A stretch of DNA of 64,000 nt. It comes from Brasilonema sennae CENA114. GTDB taxonomy: Bacteria; Cyanobacteriota; Cyanobacteriia; Cyanobacteriales; Nostocaceae. A model generated the notes under the pieces. It ran no database searches. It was not told the DNA's origin and saw nothing but the letters and a program-made list of their open reading frames with translations. This document shows positions 18,844 to 28,036 of the stretch, one piece after another. Both the position numbers and the translations under genes were made by a program. Each line of letters starts with the position of its first letter. The stretch's first letter is position 1. The stretch covers positions 1,054,001 through 1,118,000 of the forward strand of contig NZ_CP030118.1 of NCBI RefSeq assembly GCF_006968745.1, read 5' to 3'.

Positions 18844-20847
18844 CTACGAAGACTGATGAAAAGGCTTAGTCCTGCGGATTTTCTCAAAACACAGAGCTCC
18901 TGCTCCAAAGCTAACCAGCAGCACTCCCAAAACTTGCTCAAGTTGCAAGGTTTCCTGAAGAATCAACCCAGCAAAAATGACCGTTAGAGCAGGGATACTG
19001 GCACCGATAATTGCTGAGCGTGAGGCACCAATTTTACGAATTCCAAAATTATTGAACAAATAGCTGAAGAGCGTTAGTACACCCAATAGGAAAGCACATA
19101 AAACAAGTTCTAGCAGGTAACCACGGTTTAGTTGCAAGTTCCAACTTGTGGGTAAAGGCAGTATCAAACCGAAGACAGACAACAGCAACATCGTAGCAAA
19201 GTTAATTAACGTAAGAGACACTGGATGCACTTTAGCTGCACACATGCGGGAAACTAGGAGGTACACAGCAAAAGCACCTCCTGCAGCAATTGCTGCAATG
19301 CTGCCGATACGAGTATTACCAATGACACTACTGTTAGAACTTCCTAAAACGAATAATTCACCCATGCCAATAACAGCTATAGCGCCAGAACTAAATAAAG
19401 TTAGGCGATCGCGGAACAAAAACCATGACACCAGTCCGTTGATAATTGGATAGACAAAGAAAAGTGCGATCGCCATCCCAGTCGGAATTTGACCGATAGC
19501 AAGGTAGATGAGTACCTGAGAGAGAAACAAAAAGCATCCACTGACAATTGACAGTATCAACACTCGTTTTGTACTCGGATTACTGGAGTTCCCTCGAACT
19601 GAGTCACCCAGGTATTGCAGATCTTGCCATACTCGTGAATGTAGCATGGGAGCCAAAAGCAACATTAGCGGTAGAACCACCAGCATCCTGAGCATCAAAA
19701 TGAAAAGTGAATTACCCAAATTTGGTGATATCAGGCGTTGTGCATCAAACACACCCAAAATTTGGGAGCCAGGCAGGAAAATTACCTTAATAGCTACGTT
19801 GTACAGCGCTGTTGCGACTGTTGACAATGCTAGCAGCATAATTCCTGTGATTTGTAAAGAAGAAATTCCCCTCTGCCTTGGTGTGAGTTGTGGTTCTGGT
19901 GGAGGAGATGTTTCTGGCTCTAAAACGGCGCGTCTTGGAGATGCTACCGGAGTTGGTTCTTCTAACACCTGTCGAGACTGAGTTGTTTCGCTGCGTCTTG
20001 GAGATGCTACCGGAGTTGGTTCTTCTGACACAGGAGGAGACTGAGTTGTTTCGCTTGGCGAGACTATACTTTGGGAAAGAGAATTCCAAGCAGGGGTTTC
20101 TTCCTGGGGTAAACTCCTAGGTAAAACTGTAGTTTCTGGAGGAATTTCTCTTTGCAACTTTGTTGGTACTTCCTCAGAAGTCAGCTGTTGCTGTTGTAGA
20201 ATTTGTTCAATCTCAGGAGGGGGAACTGCTGCAATTGTAGAATTTTGTGGTGTTTGTTCCAGTTCTCTACGCAGAGAATTCACTAATTCTATTAAAATTG
20301 CTTCGCCTTCCCTTTGTTGGACTATCATTCGGGATAACTGTTGAGAAAGACCGCCTTGATAGTTTTTCAACTCCTGCTGCAGTGAGTTAAAGGTAATAGT
20401 GAGGGTGTCATCCAAAGAACCCAGAAGTTTTTGGGCATACTCATTTGCTTCACTTGTGGAGCGACTTGTGGTTTGTGTGAATTCAGAACTTCCCACTGGT
20501 TGGGAAACACGCTCCATAGCTTGGGTAGCTAAAGTTTCCAAAGAAGATTGCAGCTGCGTTGATATATGATTAGCTAATACTTGTGACAATTGACGAATCA
20601 ACGTTTGCTGCTCATTAATTTGATACGCCTGTTGAAGATGTTCTTTTTCCTCTTCCAGCCGTCTAATGTCTTGAGTTAAGCGGTCTTTTTCTGCTTGCAA
20701 CCGCTTGGTATCTTCCTGTAAGGATCTAAGCAAATTCCGTTGGAGGATTTGCAATTCCTCAGTGACAGCTCGTAAAGCAGTTTCTGCTGTCCCATATGGA
20801 TCGCCTTTTTCTCGTGGGTTATCTGGTCGCCTTTCGTATCGCCCCAT
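18844..20847 (-). CDS. Coiled-coil/EamA (DMT superfamily) permease fusion
   Basis: A 667-residue membrane protein. The N-terminal 210 residues are hydrophilic and mostly coiled coil (LLRSLQEDTKRLQAEKDRL and onward). Then comes a Ser/Pro/Thr-rich linker with a 21-residue repeat (EEPTPVASPRR twice), then about ten transmembrane helices forming two EamA repeats (from about residue 330). DMT/EamA carriers export or import small metabolites; the substrate is unknown. A normal DMT protein is about 300 residues, so the cytosolic coiled-coil half is an addition. It reads toward the IS630 relic. Confidence 0.85.
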   Translation of the reverse strand: MGRYERRPDNPREKGDPYGTAETALRAVTEELQILQRNLLRSLQEDTKRLQAEKDRLTQDIRRLEEEKEHLQQAYQINEQQTLIRQLSQVLANHISTQLQSSLETLATQAMERVSQPVGSSEFTQTTSRSTSEANEYAQKLLGSLDDTLTITFNSLQQELKNYQGGLSQQLSRMIVQQREGEAILIELVNSLRRELEQTPQNSTIAAVPPPEIEQILQQQQLTSEEVPTKLQREIPPETTVLPRSLPQEETPAWNSLSQSIVSPSETTQSPPVSEEPTPVASPRRSETTQSRQVLEEPTPVASPRRAVLEPETSPPPEPQLTPRQRGISSLQITGIMLLALSTVATALYNVAIKVIFLPGSQILGVFDAQRLISPNLGNSLFILMLRMLVVLPLMLLLAPMLHSRVWQDLQYLGDSVRGNSSNPSTKRVLILSIVSGCFLFLSQVLIYLAIGQIPTGMAIALFFVYPIINGLVSWFLFRDRLTLFSSGAIAVIGMGELFVLGSSNSSVIGNTRIGSIAAIAAGGAFAVYLLVSRMCAAKVHPVSLTLINFATMLLLSVFGLILPLPTSWNLQLNRGYLLELVLCAFLLGVLTLFSYLFNNFGIRKIGASRSAIIGASIPALTVIFAGLILQETLQLEQVLGVLLVSFGAGALCFEKIRRTKPFHQSS

Positions 20848-21298
20848 TCGTCTTTAACCTCTGACCTTTGATGGTCAAGCAGCTTACTATTGACTTGACC
20901 GGCGCTTATATTCCTATTATTTCTGTTTTCTGTCAATGGATATATCTCTACCTTCAGAGAAAAATTGCTGCAAGGGCTTGAAAGGCAATTTTTCCTAAAA
21001 CGGAATCCACTTCAGCCTAACTTGAAAATAGGAGTGAAGGCTACTAATTTATTTTCCTGTCATCTTCTACACAATTTGTTATAAAAATACTTGCTTTGCG
21101 CATTCTATATGTGCAATTATGTCTGTAGTTAAAATACTGTTAATCGAGCTTATTACCGGAATATTAGCAGGGACATAGCACCAATCAATTTGTAGCCTAT
21201 AGGTCACAAATGTGTGTCCAACAAGTCTGAAGTTTCATCACTCAGGCTCGAATCACCATGCTTAACCTAGGTAATCAAAAACTGATCAGGAGAAATCA
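20848..21298. promoter_or_regulatory. Divergent promoter region, permease and sulfatase genes
   Basis: A 450-bp non-coding gap between divergent genes. The 3' end contains a good ribosome-binding site (tcaggagaaatcaATG) for the sulfatase. No inverted repeat or riboswitch-like fold was recognised. Confidence 0.4.
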
Positions 21299-22672
21299 AT
21301 GAATAAACGCAAACTACCAGCAATTGGTCGTCGTCAGTTTGTGGGGACTGCACTTGCCAGCACAGTCTTGACATTAGGAGGCTCAAGTGTGTTTTCTGCT
21401 GTCGCTGCCAAACGAAAGCGTCCGAACATACTGTTCATTTTGACGGATGACTTGGGCTGGGGCGACATTGGTATTTATGGAAAAACCTATCAGACGCCAA
21501 ATTTAGACCAGTTGGCAAGGGAAGGTACACGCTTCACCAATGCCTATGCAGCGCAAACTGTTTGCACGCCAACACGGATCGGCTTTTTTACAGGTCGTTA
21601 TCCAGCGCGATTGCCAGTTGGTCTTCAAGAACCTTTAGCTGGAGGCGAGACTGTAGGATTACCGCCGGAACACCCAACAATCGCTTCCCTTTTAAAAGCC
21701 AATGGTTACCAGACAGCATTGGTTGGTAAATGGCACACTGGCTTTCTTCCCGATTACGGTCCACTTAAGAGTGGTTTTGATGAGTTTTTTGGAAATTATA
21801 GTGGGGCGATCGACTACTTTACCCACAAAGATGGAAGTGGAAAACTTGACTTCTATGAAGGTGAGGTGCCTGTAGAAAAACCTGGTTATGCTACAGACTT
21901 GTATACTGAGCGTGCTGTTGAATTCCTCAAAAGACCCCGCAATCAACCGTTTTACCTAAGCCTTCATTACAATGCGCCCCATTGGCCTTGGGAAGGACCA
22001 AATGATGAAGAGTTGAGTCGAACTTTCTACAATTCAAATGCTTTCACTGCCGGAGGGTCAAAAGAAACTTACGCTGCAATCCTAAAAAGTCTAGACGACG
22101 GAGTTGGTAAAGTCTTGCAAGCTTTAAAGGAGTCTGGGCAGGCTGATAACACCATAGTTATTTTTGTCAGTGATAACGGGGGTGAGAGGTACTCTGATAT
22201 TGGACCTTTTCAAGGGAGAAAGGGTGGTTTGTATGAAGGTGGTATACGAGTTCCCACTTTAATCCGGTGGCCGGGAGTGATTCAACCCAACCAAGTGAAC
22301 AGCCAAGTTCTTATCACGTTTGACTTGACAGCAACAATTCTGACAGCAACAGGTACTTCACCCGACCCCAACTATCCACTTGATGGTCGGAATTTGCTCC
22401 CTGTCCTTCTGGGTAAAAAACCTGTTTCCCCTCGAACGCTGTTCTGGCGCTACAAATCCAATATCGCTGGGCGTCCTTCAGGGACTCTTCAAGCAGCAGT
22501 CCGAAGCGGGGATTGGAAGTACTTGCGCCAGGGAGAGAACGAATATCTGTTTAATCTTGCCAATGACGAAGGCGAACAAACTGACCTCAAAGATAACAAT
22601 CCTAAAGTGTTGCAGCGGTTGCGCGATCGCTTTGAGGAATGGAACGAACAAGTTCTGCCTTACCCAGCTTAA
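21299..22672 (+). CDS. Cys-type arylsulfatase, Tat-exported
   Basis: A 457-residue sulfatase. The N-terminus carries a twin-arginine signal (IGRRQFVGTALAS, Arg11-Arg12). Metal-binding Asp50/Asp51 lie in FILTDDLGWGDIGIYG and the sulfatase signature Cys89-Thr-Pro-Thr-Arg93 in TVCTPTRIGFFTGRYPAR. Cys89 is the residue converted to formylglycine, the catalytic nucleophile for sulfate ester hydrolysis. The matching formylglycine-generating enzyme gene follows 13 bp downstream. Export by Tat, which moves folded proteins, fits modification in the cytoplasm before secretion. The natural sulfated substrate (polysaccharide or small ester) is unknown. Confidence 0.92.
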   Translation: MNKRKLPAIGRRQFVGTALASTVLTLGGSSVFSAVAAKRKRPNILFILTDDLGWGDIGIYGKTYQTPNLDQLAREGTRFTNAYAAQTVCTPTRIGFFTGRYPARLPVGLQEPLAGGETVGLPPEHPTIASLLKANGYQTALVGKWHTGFLPDYGPLKSGFDEFFGNYSGAIDYFTHKDGSGKLDFYEGEVPVEKPGYATDLYTERAVEFLKRPRNQPFYLSLHYNAPHWPWEGPNDEELSRTFYNSNAFTAGGSKETYAAILKSLDDGVGKVLQALKESGQADNTIVIFVSDNGGERYSDIGPFQGRKGGLYEGGIRVPTLIRWPGVIQPNQVNSQVLITFDLTATILTATGTSPDPNYPLDGRNLLPVLLGKKPVSPRTLFWRYKSNIAGRPSGTLQAAVRSGDWKYLRQGENEYLFNLANDEGEQTDLKDNNPKVLQRLRDRFEEWNEQVLPYPA

Positions 22673-22685
22673 GGAAAAGTCATTC

Positions 22686-23681
22686 ATGCAGGAACGTACA
22701 GTACATCAAGAGGTTTCATCTGGTAAATCTGACAGGCAAATCGCGATTAAGCGTCCTGGTAAAGCACCTGATAAAGATATCGTCTGGATACCAGGTGGCG
22801 CTTTTGTGATGGGGTCTGACCACCATTACCCAGAGGAAAGTCCAGCCCATCTTGTCCGTGTAGATGGCTTTTGGATGGATCGTTATGGTGTTACTAACAA
22901 GCAGTTTCAACGTTTTGTGAAAGCAACTGGTTACGTGACAGTAGCAGAACGTCCACCAAAGCCAGAAGATTATCCTGGAGCGATACCGGAACTTTTAGTA
23001 CCAGGTTCGGCTGTATTTCAGCAGCCGAAACATCCAGTGAATTTACAAACTTGTAGCTGGTGGGTTTATGTACCAGGTGCAAACTGGCGACATCCAGCCG
23101 GACCTGGAAGTTCTATCAAAGGGCGAGAAAATTATCCTGTGGTACATATTGCCTATGAAGATGCTGAAGCTTACGCAGCTTGGGCTGGTAAATTGTTACC
23201 GACGGAAGCACAGTGGGAATTTGCGGCTCGCGGTGGGCTGGAGGGTGCTGTCTACTCCTGGGGAAATGAATTTGCTCCTAAAGGTAAGCGCATGGCTAAC
23301 ACTTGGTCCGGTGAGTTTCCTTGGCAAAACCTAAAGCGGCGCTCTCCTGGACCAGAATCTGTCGGCTCGTATCCTGCAAATGGTTATGGTTTGTACGATA
23401 TGATCGGCAACGTTTGGGAGTGGACAACTGATTGGTATCGAGACTCTCACCCGGAAAATAAGACTAAATCTTGCTGTATTCCAGTCAACCCCAGAGGTGG
23501 AACCCAACAAGAGAGCTTTGATCCAAATACACCATCTCAAATACCTAGAAAGGTACTCAAAGGTGGTTCCTTTCTGTGTGCCCCTAACTACTGCCAGCGT
23601 TATCGACCAGCCGCACGTCATCCAGAAACAGTAGATACCTCAACTTGTCATATTGGATTTCGTTGTATAGTCAATGTGTGA
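22686..23681 (+). CDS. Formylglycine-generating enzyme (FGE/SUMF1 family)
   Basis: A 331-residue protein spanning one FGE-sulfatase domain: IVWIPGGAFVMGSD at about residue 35 and GLYDMIGNVWEWTTDWY at about 240. The active-site pair Cys298/Cys303 is present in GGSFLCAPNYCQRYRP. Both cysteines bind copper in aerobic FGE, so this is a catalytic FGE and not one of the many Cys-less domain relatives. It lacks a signal peptide, consistent with cytosolic action on the upstream Tat sulfatase. The ATG at 22686 follows the sulfatase stop closely, so the two form an operon. Confidence 0.92.
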   Translation: MQERTVHQEVSSGKSDRQIAIKRPGKAPDKDIVWIPGGAFVMGSDHHYPEESPAHLVRVDGFWMDRYGVTNKQFQRFVKATGYVTVAERPPKPEDYPGAIPELLVPGSAVFQQPKHPVNLQTCSWWVYVPGANWRHPAGPGSSIKGRENYPVVHIAYEDAEAYAAWAGKLLPTEAQWEFAARGGLEGAVYSWGNEFAPKGKRMANTWSGEFPWQNLKRRSPGPESVGSYPANGYGLYDMIGNVWEWTTDWYRDSHPENKTKSCCIPVNPRGGTQQESFDPNTPSQIPRKVLKGGSFLCAPNYCQRYRPAARHPETVDTSTCHIGFRCIVNV

Positions 23682-23689
23682 ACTCTGCT

Positions 23690-24385
23690 TTAGCGACTCC
23701 AACTGTTTCTACGTTTCCAATACTCAGCAACTCGTTGTTCCCATTGCTTCCAGTAATCTTTCATGACTTCTGGCTCAAACCAAAATACCTCAGCTTCTGT
23801 GTTTGGTATTGCTACAACCAATAAAGCATGATTTAGGTCAATACTATACTCTTGATAACACTGATTAACTGCTCCTAGGTAAGCTGTTAATTGCAGAGGA
23901 TGTTCATATAAACGCTCAATTGAACCTTTAGGTTTATCTGCTGTTTTCCACTCGCAAATACAGGGAATACCTTTATAACTTGCAACACAATCTACTTTGC
24001 CGGAATAGCTCATGTTGTAGTGAAAGACTGAGCCTTCCACAAGTTTGACTGTATCAATTTCTTCTAAAACAGGTTTGATGCTTTCCCAATAAGGACGACT
24101 CGCTTCAGGACAAATAGGGTTTTCTCCCAGCAGAGAGCGTTCAATTTGTTTGTGGGTTTGTGTTCCTCGACGACTGGCTCCTGTTGTAATTCGTGTGGCT
24201 TCTTCACCTCCAACACGTGCTTTCCAATTTAACAGCCGATCACGGTCTTCTTGCGGTTTGGTGGCGTTAAGTATTGTCGTCACACTAGGGAAGCGATTTC
24301 CCTGAGCATCCACGTAATATTGTTTACCATTTTCCCGCATTGATTTGGCATTGATGCGGGGTAGCAGTTGGGTATCAAAGGACAT
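23690..24385 (-). CDS. PD-(D/E)XK (RecB/MGME1-like) exonuclease-family protein
   Basis: A 231-residue cytosolic protein with the RecB-type nuclease pattern: GTQTHKQIE (motif I His), the acidic motif YSGKVDCVA, then CICEWKTA (E-x-K core) and QLTAYLGAVN (motif QxxxY). It resembles stand-alone MGME1/phage-type exonucleases. The DNA substrate and role are unknown. It is convergent with the FGE gene (8 bp apart) and has no nuclease partner genes nearby. Confidence 0.75.
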   Translation of the reverse strand: MSFDTQLLPRINAKSMRENGKQYYVDAQGNRFPSVTTILNATKPQEDRDRLLNWKARVGGEEATRITTGASRRGTQTHKQIERSLLGENPICPEASRPYWESIKPVLEEIDTVKLVEGSVFHYNMSYSGKVDCVASYKGIPCICEWKTADKPKGSIERLYEHPLQLTAYLGAVNQCYQEYSIDLNHALLVVAIPNTEAEVFWFEPEVMKDYWKQWEQRVAEYWKRRNSWSR

Positions 24386-24509
24386 TGCTGGTTTTTTTTC
24401 GTACTATATCATTCAAGCAAGGAATAAGTGTGTTTTAAGGAAAATCCAAAAGTCAGAAGTCAATGCACATCGCGTAACCGAGATGGTGCAGCATTTTTGC
24501 CAAGAGATT

Positions 24510-25544
24510 TTAGCGATAAGAACTCGTAATCGTTTTAGCTGTCGCTGCGATGACTTTTGCACGCTCCTTTGAGGATCGCCGTGACTCTGCCACAAAAACA
24601 GCAACTGAGATCGTACCGCCGTCCGGTGCGGTTAGTATTCCGACATCATTGGTCACCGCAGTAACGCCCCTCCAGGTAAGGCTAGTTCCTGTTTTATGGC
24701 CAAGTGTCCAGCCTTCCGGCACCCCTGCTTTCAAGCGATCTGGAAAGGTTACGGTTTCCTGCATCACTTTTAACAGATGCGCAGTTGATTTGGCTGAAAG
24801 GAGTTTCCCGGTGGCAAGAGCACTTAGAAAGCTCACCATTCCTCGTGGCGTCGCCGTATCACGCTTGTCTTTCAAGTACGCAGCAAAAGACGCATCGCGA
24901 CGACCGGACGGTACAGCTTTTATCGCTTTCTCAAGTACATTTGCATCAACATACTCAGGCCGCCAAATCAAACCGACAATCTCAGTTTGGAGGTGTTTCT
25001 CGTCCCTATCCACGCTAAGACCTGAAATCCTCTTCGTTTTCAAAAACGTCCTAATACCTTCCGCACCGCCAACCCGCGCAAAAAGAAGATCTGTCGCGGC
25101 ACTATCGCTCTCGATAACTGCACCAGAGATCAAATCGGCGACAGTTGTCTTTACTTCTCCACGTTCTGCAACAAGATCGGCAATCGGCTGGACATAAAGG
25201 CTTAGATCGTTCTTGCGGACAGTTACAACATCCTCAAGACGCATCTGGCCACGATCAATTGCATCCATCACGGCAGCAGCAACGACCAACTTCATAACAC
25301 TCTGAAGCGAGAAACGTTGGTCACCGTTGACGCAGGTAATGACGCCCGATTTTATCTGCTCTGCACAGATTCCAACCCGACCATCAGACCCCTTTGCAAC
25401 AACTTCCAAGTTCCGTTGCAGGGTAGAGGTGTCCGCTAGTGATCCAGCCTTGGTAGGGGAGATAGACACCAAGCAAAAAACATACAGAGCGCCTGCTAAC
25501 CAGTTCAACGATCGCGTGCTTCGCGGTTTCTTCTTTTTGTCCAT
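24510..25544 (-). CDS. Class A beta-lactamase-family serine hydrolase
   Basis: A 344-residue protein with an N-terminal hydrophobic signal (about 13-33). It has the active-site Ser82-x-x-Lys85 (SLQSVMK), an SDS triad in place of SDN (VIESDSAATDLL), an omega-loop Glu candidate in DRDEKHLQ (Gln where class A usually has Asn170), and KTG in LGHKTGTS. Between the omega loop and RDTATPRGM there are about 40 residues instead of roughly 10. The ATG at 25544 is favoured over an upstream TTG. By eye the gene is richer in G+C than its flanks, a hint of horizontal transfer. It may be a beta-lactamase or a related D,D-peptidase-like hydrolase. Confidence 0.8.
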   Translation of the reverse strand: MDKKKKPRSTRSLNWLAGALYVFCLVSISPTKAGSLADTSTLQRNLEVVAKGSDGRVGICAEQIKSGVITCVNGDQRFSLQSVMKLVVAAAVMDAIDRGQMRLEDVVTVRKNDLSLYVQPIADLVAERGEVKTTVADLISGAVIESDSAATDLLFARVGGAEGIRTFLKTKRISGLSVDRDEKHLQTEIVGLIWRPEYVDANVLEKAIKAVPSGRRDASFAAYLKDKRDTATPRGMVSFLSALATGKLLSAKSTAHLLKVMQETVTFPDRLKAGVPEGWTLGHKTGTSLTWRGVTAVTNDVGILTAPDGGTISVAVFVAESRRSSKERAKVIAATAKTITSSYR

Positions 25545-25935
25545 AAAGTTTTTCTTCTTGAAAACTAGCAAATCTCAACTATGCTTGTAGACATATCTCT
25601 CAAATGAGATGAAAAATTTACAAATATTTAATAACCTAGAAAAATAGTTATTGATTTGTGATTGGAGATAACAGCAATGATGAAAACTAGCTATCTAACC
25701 CAATTGACCAGGAAATTTTAAGAGAAAACTGTCAAGAGCCGTAATGGGTTTTCAACCAGAAACCATGAAAAATGTCTTACTTTCGTTCAGCTTTCTGGCA
25801 ATAACAGCATTTTCTCAACTTTAACAAGTGTATATTCCAGTACCTTTTGTTTGTCAAGTTTACTCTCTAATCAGAGTAAAAGAGCTTTCTTATACAATTT
25901 TGTCCTAAAAATAATATAAAGTTTGGGGAAAAACA
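25545..25935. promoter_or_regulatory. Divergent intergenic region, beta-lactamase and secreted-protein genes
   Basis: A 390-bp non-coding, AT-rich gap that must hold both promoters. The plus-strand gene is preceded by tttggggaaaaacaATG. No ampR-like regulator gene or obvious operator was seen. Confidence 0.3.
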
Positions 25936-26328
25936 ATGAATATCAAGATATTCGCTGCCTTAGCTATAGTGGCAGCAACTGGTGGATTACAAACCAAAGT
26001 TTACGCACAGTCCTCAGTCCCATCAAACTCAAAAACTGGGAATTACACAATTCAAGGAAATTCTTTAACTGGCGTAAATAATAGAACAGCCCAAGGTGAT
26101 TTCGCAAGATTTTTTACAGGACTAAATTCTCAAAATAATGTCCCACAAAAAAATTATGCAGAAACTGTATCTCCAGGTGAAGTTTTGCAACTGGGCGATC
26201 AAGTCGAATTACGCCGTAGAGAACCGTTAACAACTCCAAACAATCTGCTTTTCCCCCAAGGAGATGACTCGTTTTACAGCAATGATGGGGTGAAAGTACA
26301 GGTTGACTTAGATAGAGATGGAAATTAG
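25936..26328 (+). CDS. Small secreted hypothetical protein
   Basis: A 130-residue protein with a clear Sec signal (MNIKIFAALAIVAATGGLQT, likely cleaved after VYAQ). The mature part is rich in Asn, Gln and Ser (NYTIQGNSLTGVNNRTAQGD) and ends with a DLDRDGN acidic stretch that could bind calcium. No family was recognised. It has its own promoter region and a hairpin downstream at about 26406. Confidence 0.55.
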   Translation: MNIKIFAALAIVAATGGLQTKVYAQSSVPSNSKTGNYTIQGNSLTGVNNRTAQGDFARFFTGLNSQNNVPQKNYAETVSPGEVLQLGDQVELRRREPLTTPNNLLFPQGDDSFYSNDGVKVQVDLDRDGN

Positions 26329-26405
26329 TAGAAATAATGAGTTTTCTTGTTATTTTACGGAAATATTTGGGTAAAATCTCCATAAAAATGCGAAAGACTC
26401 AGATC

Positions 26406-26446
26406 CCCTCCAAATTTTGGGCGAAAATGCCTATAAGCTTGGAGGG
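26406..26446 (+). terminator. Hairpin after the small secreted-protein gene
   Basis: ccctccaa and ttggaggg enclose an inner aattttgggcgaaaat structure and are followed by a T-rich ttcttcatttt. It lies 78 bp past the stop codon. Confidence 0.5.
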
Positions 26447-26563
26447 TTCTTCATTTTCAGCTAATTACAAGAGTAATAAACACATGAAGTAGACTTCTGT
26501 CAAGAGATTATTCTGCTAACACTTTACAGTAGAATGATTCCTTTAGATACAGGAGGGTAAAAC

Positions 26564-27916
26564 GTGACTCGTGTAATTATCGTGCGCCACGGTCAAAGTA
26601 CTTATAATACCGAAAAACGCGTACAAGGACGCTCGGATGCTTCTAGATTAACTGAAAAAGGTCGTAGTGATTCTACTCAAGTAGGCAAAGCCCTCAGTAA
26701 TTTCCTATTTAACGCAATATATAGCAGTCCTTTGCAACGTGCAAAAGATACAGTAGATATTATTCACCGTGAGTTGACAATTCATACTGAGCAGTCTGCT
26801 ATTCCCCAAACTTCTGATCTGTTGATGGAAATTGACCTGCCTTTATGGCAGGGAATGCTTTCTGCTGAAGTTAAAGAGAAGTTTCGTGAAGACTACCGCA
26901 TTTGGCAGGAAACTCCCCAGCTACTGCGGATGTCTGTAAAAGACGGTGAGCAAACAACAGAACATTTTCCTGTTGTGGCTTTGTATGAACAGGCGCGGCA
27001 GTTTTGGCAAGAAGTTTTAGCTCGCCATCAAAACGAAACAATACTTGTTGTGGGGCATAATGGCATTAATCGTGCTCTTTTGGGCACGGCACTGGAAATT
27101 CCTCCAGAACGTTACCATTCCATACAACAATCTAACTGTTGCATCAGTGTACTTAATTTTTCTGGAGGATTGGGAGAACCTGTCCAACTAGAATCTCTGA
27201 ATCAGACGCAACATTTAGGAGATCTTCTACCCTCCTTGCGCCCAAATCACAAAGGTGTAAGGTTGTTGCTGGTGCGTCACGGAGAAACTGAGTGGAACCG
27301 CCAAACCAGATTTCAGGGGCAAATTGATGTTCCTCTCAACGACAATGGTAGACAGCAGGCACAAAAAGCTGCTCAGTTTCTCAAAGACGTAGAAATTGAT
27401 TTTGCAGTCAGTAGCACAATGGTGCGTCCTAAAGAAACTGCAGAAATTATTTTGCAGTACCATACTGATGTCAATTTGGAATTGCTGGATGGTTTAAGGG
27501 AAATTAGTCACGGACTTTGGGAAGGAAAATTAGAAAAAGAAATAGAGCAGGAATTTCCAGGAGAGTTGGATCGCTGGCGCACAACACCAGCGCAAGTCCA
27601 AATGCCAGAAGGAGAAAACTTGCAACAAGTGTGGGAACGTAGTGTCGCAGCGTGGGAGTCTATTGTTCAAACTGCATTGGCAAATGAACTCAAAATCGGA
27701 TTAGTTGTTGCTCATGATGCGACTAACAAAACTCTGCTGTGTCACGTTCTGGGTTTATCATCAGAACATTTTTGGAATTTTCGTCAGGGTAACGGTGCAG
27801 TAAGTGTTATTGACTACGCCCTAGGAAAAAATGGGAAACCAGTATTGCAAGCGATGAACATCACCGCTCACTTAGGCGGTGGCGTACTTGATAAAACTGC
27901 GGCAGGGGCATTGTAA
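26564..27916 (+). CDS. Two-domain histidine phosphatase (GpmB/phosphoglycerate mutase-like)
   Basis: A 450-residue protein made of two histidine-phosphatase domains in tandem. The first has the catalytic IIVRHGQST near the N-terminus and GHN later; the second has LLVRHGETEWN (about 230) and AHDATNKTLL. Both active sites look intact. The start is GTG at 26564, supported by a perfect AGGAGG 7 bp upstream. Fused two-domain members occur in cyanobacteria; the plant enzyme acting on 2-carboxyarabinitol 1-phosphate, a Rubisco inhibitor, is a relative, so a sugar-phosphate substrate is plausible but unproven. Confidence 0.85.
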   Translation: MTRVIIVRHGQSTYNTEKRVQGRSDASRLTEKGRSDSTQVGKALSNFLFNAIYSSPLQRAKDTVDIIHRELTIHTEQSAIPQTSDLLMEIDLPLWQGMLSAEVKEKFREDYRIWQETPQLLRMSVKDGEQTTEHFPVVALYEQARQFWQEVLARHQNETILVVGHNGINRALLGTALEIPPERYHSIQQSNCCISVLNFSGGLGEPVQLESLNQTQHLGDLLPSLRPNHKGVRLLLVRHGETEWNRQTRFQGQIDVPLNDNGRQQAQKAAQFLKDVEIDFAVSSTMVRPKETAEIILQYHTDVNLELLDGLREISHGLWEGKLEKEIEQEFPGELDRWRTTPAQVQMPEGENLQQVWERSVAAWESIVQTALANELKIGLVVAHDATNKTLLCHVLGLSSEHFWNFRQGNGAVSVIDYALGKNGKPVLQAMNITAHLGGGVLDKTAAGAL

Positions 27917-28036
27917 TGTATAATATGTCAGCCTTTTGCTGTTAGTTGATTCTTGGGTTATGTAACACAAACGCACAGTTAACAAAATAAAAAAGTTAAA
28001 AAGGTGATAGCTGAGATTTGATAGCTGGTAGCTAAA

